From: Cytophagaceae bacterium
GTDB lineage: Bacteria; Bacteroidota; Bacteroidia; Cytophagales; Spirosomataceae
Assembly: GCA_027486845.1 (NCBI GenBank)
Contig: JAIXOL010000049.1
Span: 1 to 64,000 of the forward strand
DNA: 64,000 nt
Reading direction: 5' to 3'
Part shown: in pieces, positions 61,985 to 64,000 of the stretch
How the letters are laid out: every line of letters starts with the position of its first letter
Position numbering within the stretch: the stretch's first letter is position 1
Notes under the pieces: generated by a model
Seen by the model: the letters and a program-made list of their open reading frames with translations, nothing else
Database searches by the model: none
Told to the model about the DNA's origin: nothing
Position numbers and translations under genes: made by a program

Positions 61985-64000
61985 ATGAAATTCGTAAAAT
62001 TTATCATAAGTCTCTTAGCTGCGGCTGGTTTGACTTATGCTTTGAACCGTCCACTTGGAGCTGTCCCCGCTCTTGGGCGACTCTTTAGTCCATTCGAGGG
62101 CTTTTGGCAAAACGGAGAATCAAAACTAGCTCTTCCTCCCACAAATCTACAACTTGAAGGCGTAATGGAAGAAGTTGATATTATTTTTGATGATAACCGA
62201 GTACCGCACGTTTTTGCCAAAAATGACCATGACGCTTATTTTACACAAGGCTTTTTAATGGCTCGTGACCGCCTGTGGCAAATGGAGTTTTATACGCTCG
62301 CCGCCTCTGGCCGTTTGAGCGAAGTTGTAGGTGAGCGTGCCTTAGAACTCGACCGTTACAGCCGCCGAATGGGCATGGCAGATGCTGCAAAAAAAGTTTA
62401 TGAAAATGGCAAAACCAACAAAATCTTTGATGAAGTACTGAATGCTTACGCAGCGGGTGTAAATGCGTACATCAAGCAATTAAAATACAAAAACCTTCCT
62501 GTCGAATACAAAATCATTGGGTATCAGCCCGAAGAATGGTCGCCTTACAAAACCATTCTGATGATGATGAATATGCGTAACGTGCTAAACGGTGGCAGCG
62601 ATGATTTCCGTATGTCGAATGCTCTTTCAAAATATGGAATGGATGTTGTGAAAGATTTATTTCCAAATTATCCGAGCAATGAATCTCCAATAATTCCGAC
62701 TGGTACAAAGTGGAATTTTACGCCTGTGCAAGTGCCAGCGGTGCCAGCTCAGACAACCGCCACCTTATCTACAAGCGAAACCGTGGCGTTCAGTGTGCCG
62801 CAACATTCGCCCGAAATTGGTAGCAATAACTGGGCAGTTGGTGGCGAAAAATCGGCAACAGGCTTGCCAATTTTGGCCAATGACCCTCACTTGCAGCTTA
62901 CGTTGCCTTCGATTTGGTATCAGATGCAACTCTGCACACCAACGATGAATGTTTATGGTGCTTGTTTGCCTGGAGCTCCGGGAGTTGTGATTGGTTTTAA
63001 TAAAGATGTTGCTTGGGGCGTAACAAACGTTGGCTCGGATGTTATGGATTTTTACCAAATCAAGTTTAAAGACAATTCAAAAAAAGAATATTGGTACAAT
63101 GGTGAATGGAAAGCTACTTCGATGCGAGTAGAAGAATTTGTGGTGAAAGGTCGCCCAGAATCTTTGAAAGATACAGTTTTCAGCACGCATCATGGTCCGA
63201 TTGTTTATAATTCAGCTTCTGACAAAAACATTAATCAAAATGTTCCCGTCGGACATGCCATGCGTTGGGTAGCTCTTGAAAAAGAAGGTACTGATTTAAT
63301 GGCCTTTTATTACCTAAATCGTGCAAAAAACTACGATGACTATCGCAAGGCTCTGACGTATTATGTTGCTCCTGCTCAAAACTTTGTGTTTGCTAGTAAC
63401 CAAAACGATATTTCGATTACGCCAAATGGAAAATTGCCTTTAAAATGGAAAGAGCAAGGCAAGTTTATCATGGATGGCTCAAATCCTGCCCACGATTGGC
63501 AAGGTTGGATTCCTGTTGACCAAAATCCGACAGTAAAAAATCCAGCAAGAGGTTTTGTTAGTTCGGCCAATCAGTTTTCGACCGACCCGACTTATCCTTA
63601 TTATTTAGGTTGGAGATTTGCTCCGAGCGAGCGTGCGATTAGAATCAACGAACGCCTCGAAAAAATGCAAAAAGCTACCGTCGATAGTTTAAGAATGCTT
63701 CAAAATGACAATTTTAATGTTGAAGCACGTCGGATTTTACCAGTTTTGATGAAGATTTTGAATGCTGATTCATCAGAAACTAAAAATCCAGCCTATCAGA
63801 CTTTGGCAAAATGGAATATGAAAAACGATGCTAACGAAGTAGGTGCAACCATCTTTGAGCGTTGGATAAAAGAACTTCGCTATATAGTTTTTGAAGATGA
63901 GTTTCCGATGAAAGATCTCAAATCTCCGATGACTTATCCTTCACGCAACCGAATGTGGGATATGGTGGTGAAAGAACCAACTGCCAAATGGTTTGATGAT
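61985..64000 (+). CDS. Penicillin acylase family protein (3' truncated by window)
   Basis: At least 672 codons of an Ntn-hydrolase precursor are present. The signal-like N-terminus is MKFVKFIISLLAAAGLTYAL. The alpha-chain has DNRVPHVFAKNDHDAYFTQG and FLMARDRLWQMEFYTLAASG. The autoproteolytic junction with nucleophile Ser280 is in EIGSNNWAVGG. The beta-chain motifs are LANDPHLQLTLPSIWYQM, GAPGVVIGFNKDVAWGVTNV, ARGFVSSANQ and YLGW. Members cleave amides such as N-acyl-homoserine lactones, penicillins or aculeacin; the substrate here is unknown. The frame runs off the right edge. Confidence 0.92.
   Translation, partial: MKFVKFIISLLAAAGLTYALNRPLGAVPALGRLFSPFEGFWQNGESKLALPPTNLQLEGVMEEVDIIFDDNRVPHVFAKNDHDAYFTQGFLMARDRLWQMEFYTLAASGRLSEVVGERALELDRYSRRMGMADAAKKVYENGKTNKIFDEVLNAYAAGVNAYIKQLKYKNLPVEYKIIGYQPEEWSPYKTILMMMNMRNVLNGGSDDFRMSNALSKYGMDVVKDLFPNYPSNESPIIPTGTKWNFTPVQVPAVPAQTTATLSTSETVAFSVPQHSPEIGSNNWAVGGEKSATGLPILANDPHLQLTLPSIWYQMQLCTPTMNVYGACLPGAPGVVIGFNKDVAWGVTNVGSDVMDFYQIKFKDNSKKEYWYNGEWKATSMRVEEFVVKGRPESLKDTVFSTHHGPIVYNSASDKNINQNVPVGHAMRWVALEKEGTDLMAFYYLNRAKNYDDYRKALTYYVAPAQNFVFASNQNDISITPNGKLPLKWKEQGKFIMDGSNPAHDWQGWIPVDQNPTVKNPARGFVSSANQFSTDPTYPYYLGWRFAPSERAIRINERLEKMQKATVDSLRMLQNDNFNVEARRILPVLMKILNADSSETKNPAYQTLAKWNMKNDANEVGATIFERWIKELRYIVFEDEFPMKDLKSPMTYPSRNRMWDMVVKEPTAKWFDD

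Overview
AT-rich chromosomal window from a member of the Bacteroidota, most likely order Cytophagales. The signs are a PorZ-type T9SS protein with a C-terminal sorting domain, the rpmG-DUF4295 ribosomal pair, a sigma-54 factor with an acidic insert, an ECF sigma factor paired with an anti-sigma/beta-barrel fusion, LytTR/LytS signalling, Bacteroidota-type promoters (TTTG, 20-nt spacer, TAnnTTTG) and no Shine-Dalgarno sequences. Genus cannot be fixed from the sequence alone. No rRNA, tRNA, CRISPR array or complete insertion sequence was recognised.

Layout. 1-2050 is accessory: the end of a membrane protein, a hicA/hicB toxin-antitoxin pair with a frameshifted toxin, two tandem double-glycine leader peptides (bacteriocin-like) with a terminator, and a palindrome array. 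2055-8300 holds a secreted GH65 enzyme, a lipoprotein cytochrome c, a sigma/anti-sigma-barrel pair and a LolA-like protein. 8600-14900 holds glnS, a BadF-type sugar kinase, a helix-hairpin-helix/beta-barrel protein and an MFS exporter. 15099-16445 is a dGTPase gene with two in-frame ochre codons. 16675-20494 is a histidine gene cluster (hisH, hisA, hisF) interspersed with a small-protein/HNH nuclease pair (nuclease frameshifted), a GxxExxY protein and a GNAT. 20537-27100 holds an unknown protein with a DxDDTA motif, an NADP oxidoreductase, rpmG-DUF4295, rpoN and a metallophosphoesterase. 27248-31252 is a TetR regulator with its hydrolase, a DinB-like gene broken by UGA, and an M1 peptidase. 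31292-43626 holds porZ, a glycosyltransferase, membrane and ECF sigma genes, isochorismate synthase, three thioredoxin-fold proteins and an IscA-like protein. 43796-48258 is a very large histidine kinase and pnuC. 48404-53088 is rhaI followed by lutABC, a route from L-rhamnose via L-lactaldehyde/L-lactate to pyruvate. 53194-58659 is a LytTR/LytS system split by a PIN toxin-antitoxin pair and followed by small membrane proteins. 58986-64000 holds a BatA-domain protein, a secreted rhodanese and a truncated penicillin acylase.

Themes. (1) Four genes are interrupted (hicA, dgt, HNH nuclease, DinB-like). In both nuclease/toxin genes the break falls on a homopolymer that also has the geometry of a known recoding site (T TTT TTG for a -1 shift, CCC TGA for a +1 shift), while the small partner gene is intact. 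(2) A short palindromic repeat rich in C4-5/G4-5 lies in frame inside two coding sequences and in the N-terminal region of a third. (3) Several further families of small palindromic repeats are dispersed through the intergenic regions. Assembly error cannot be excluded for the interrupted genes.
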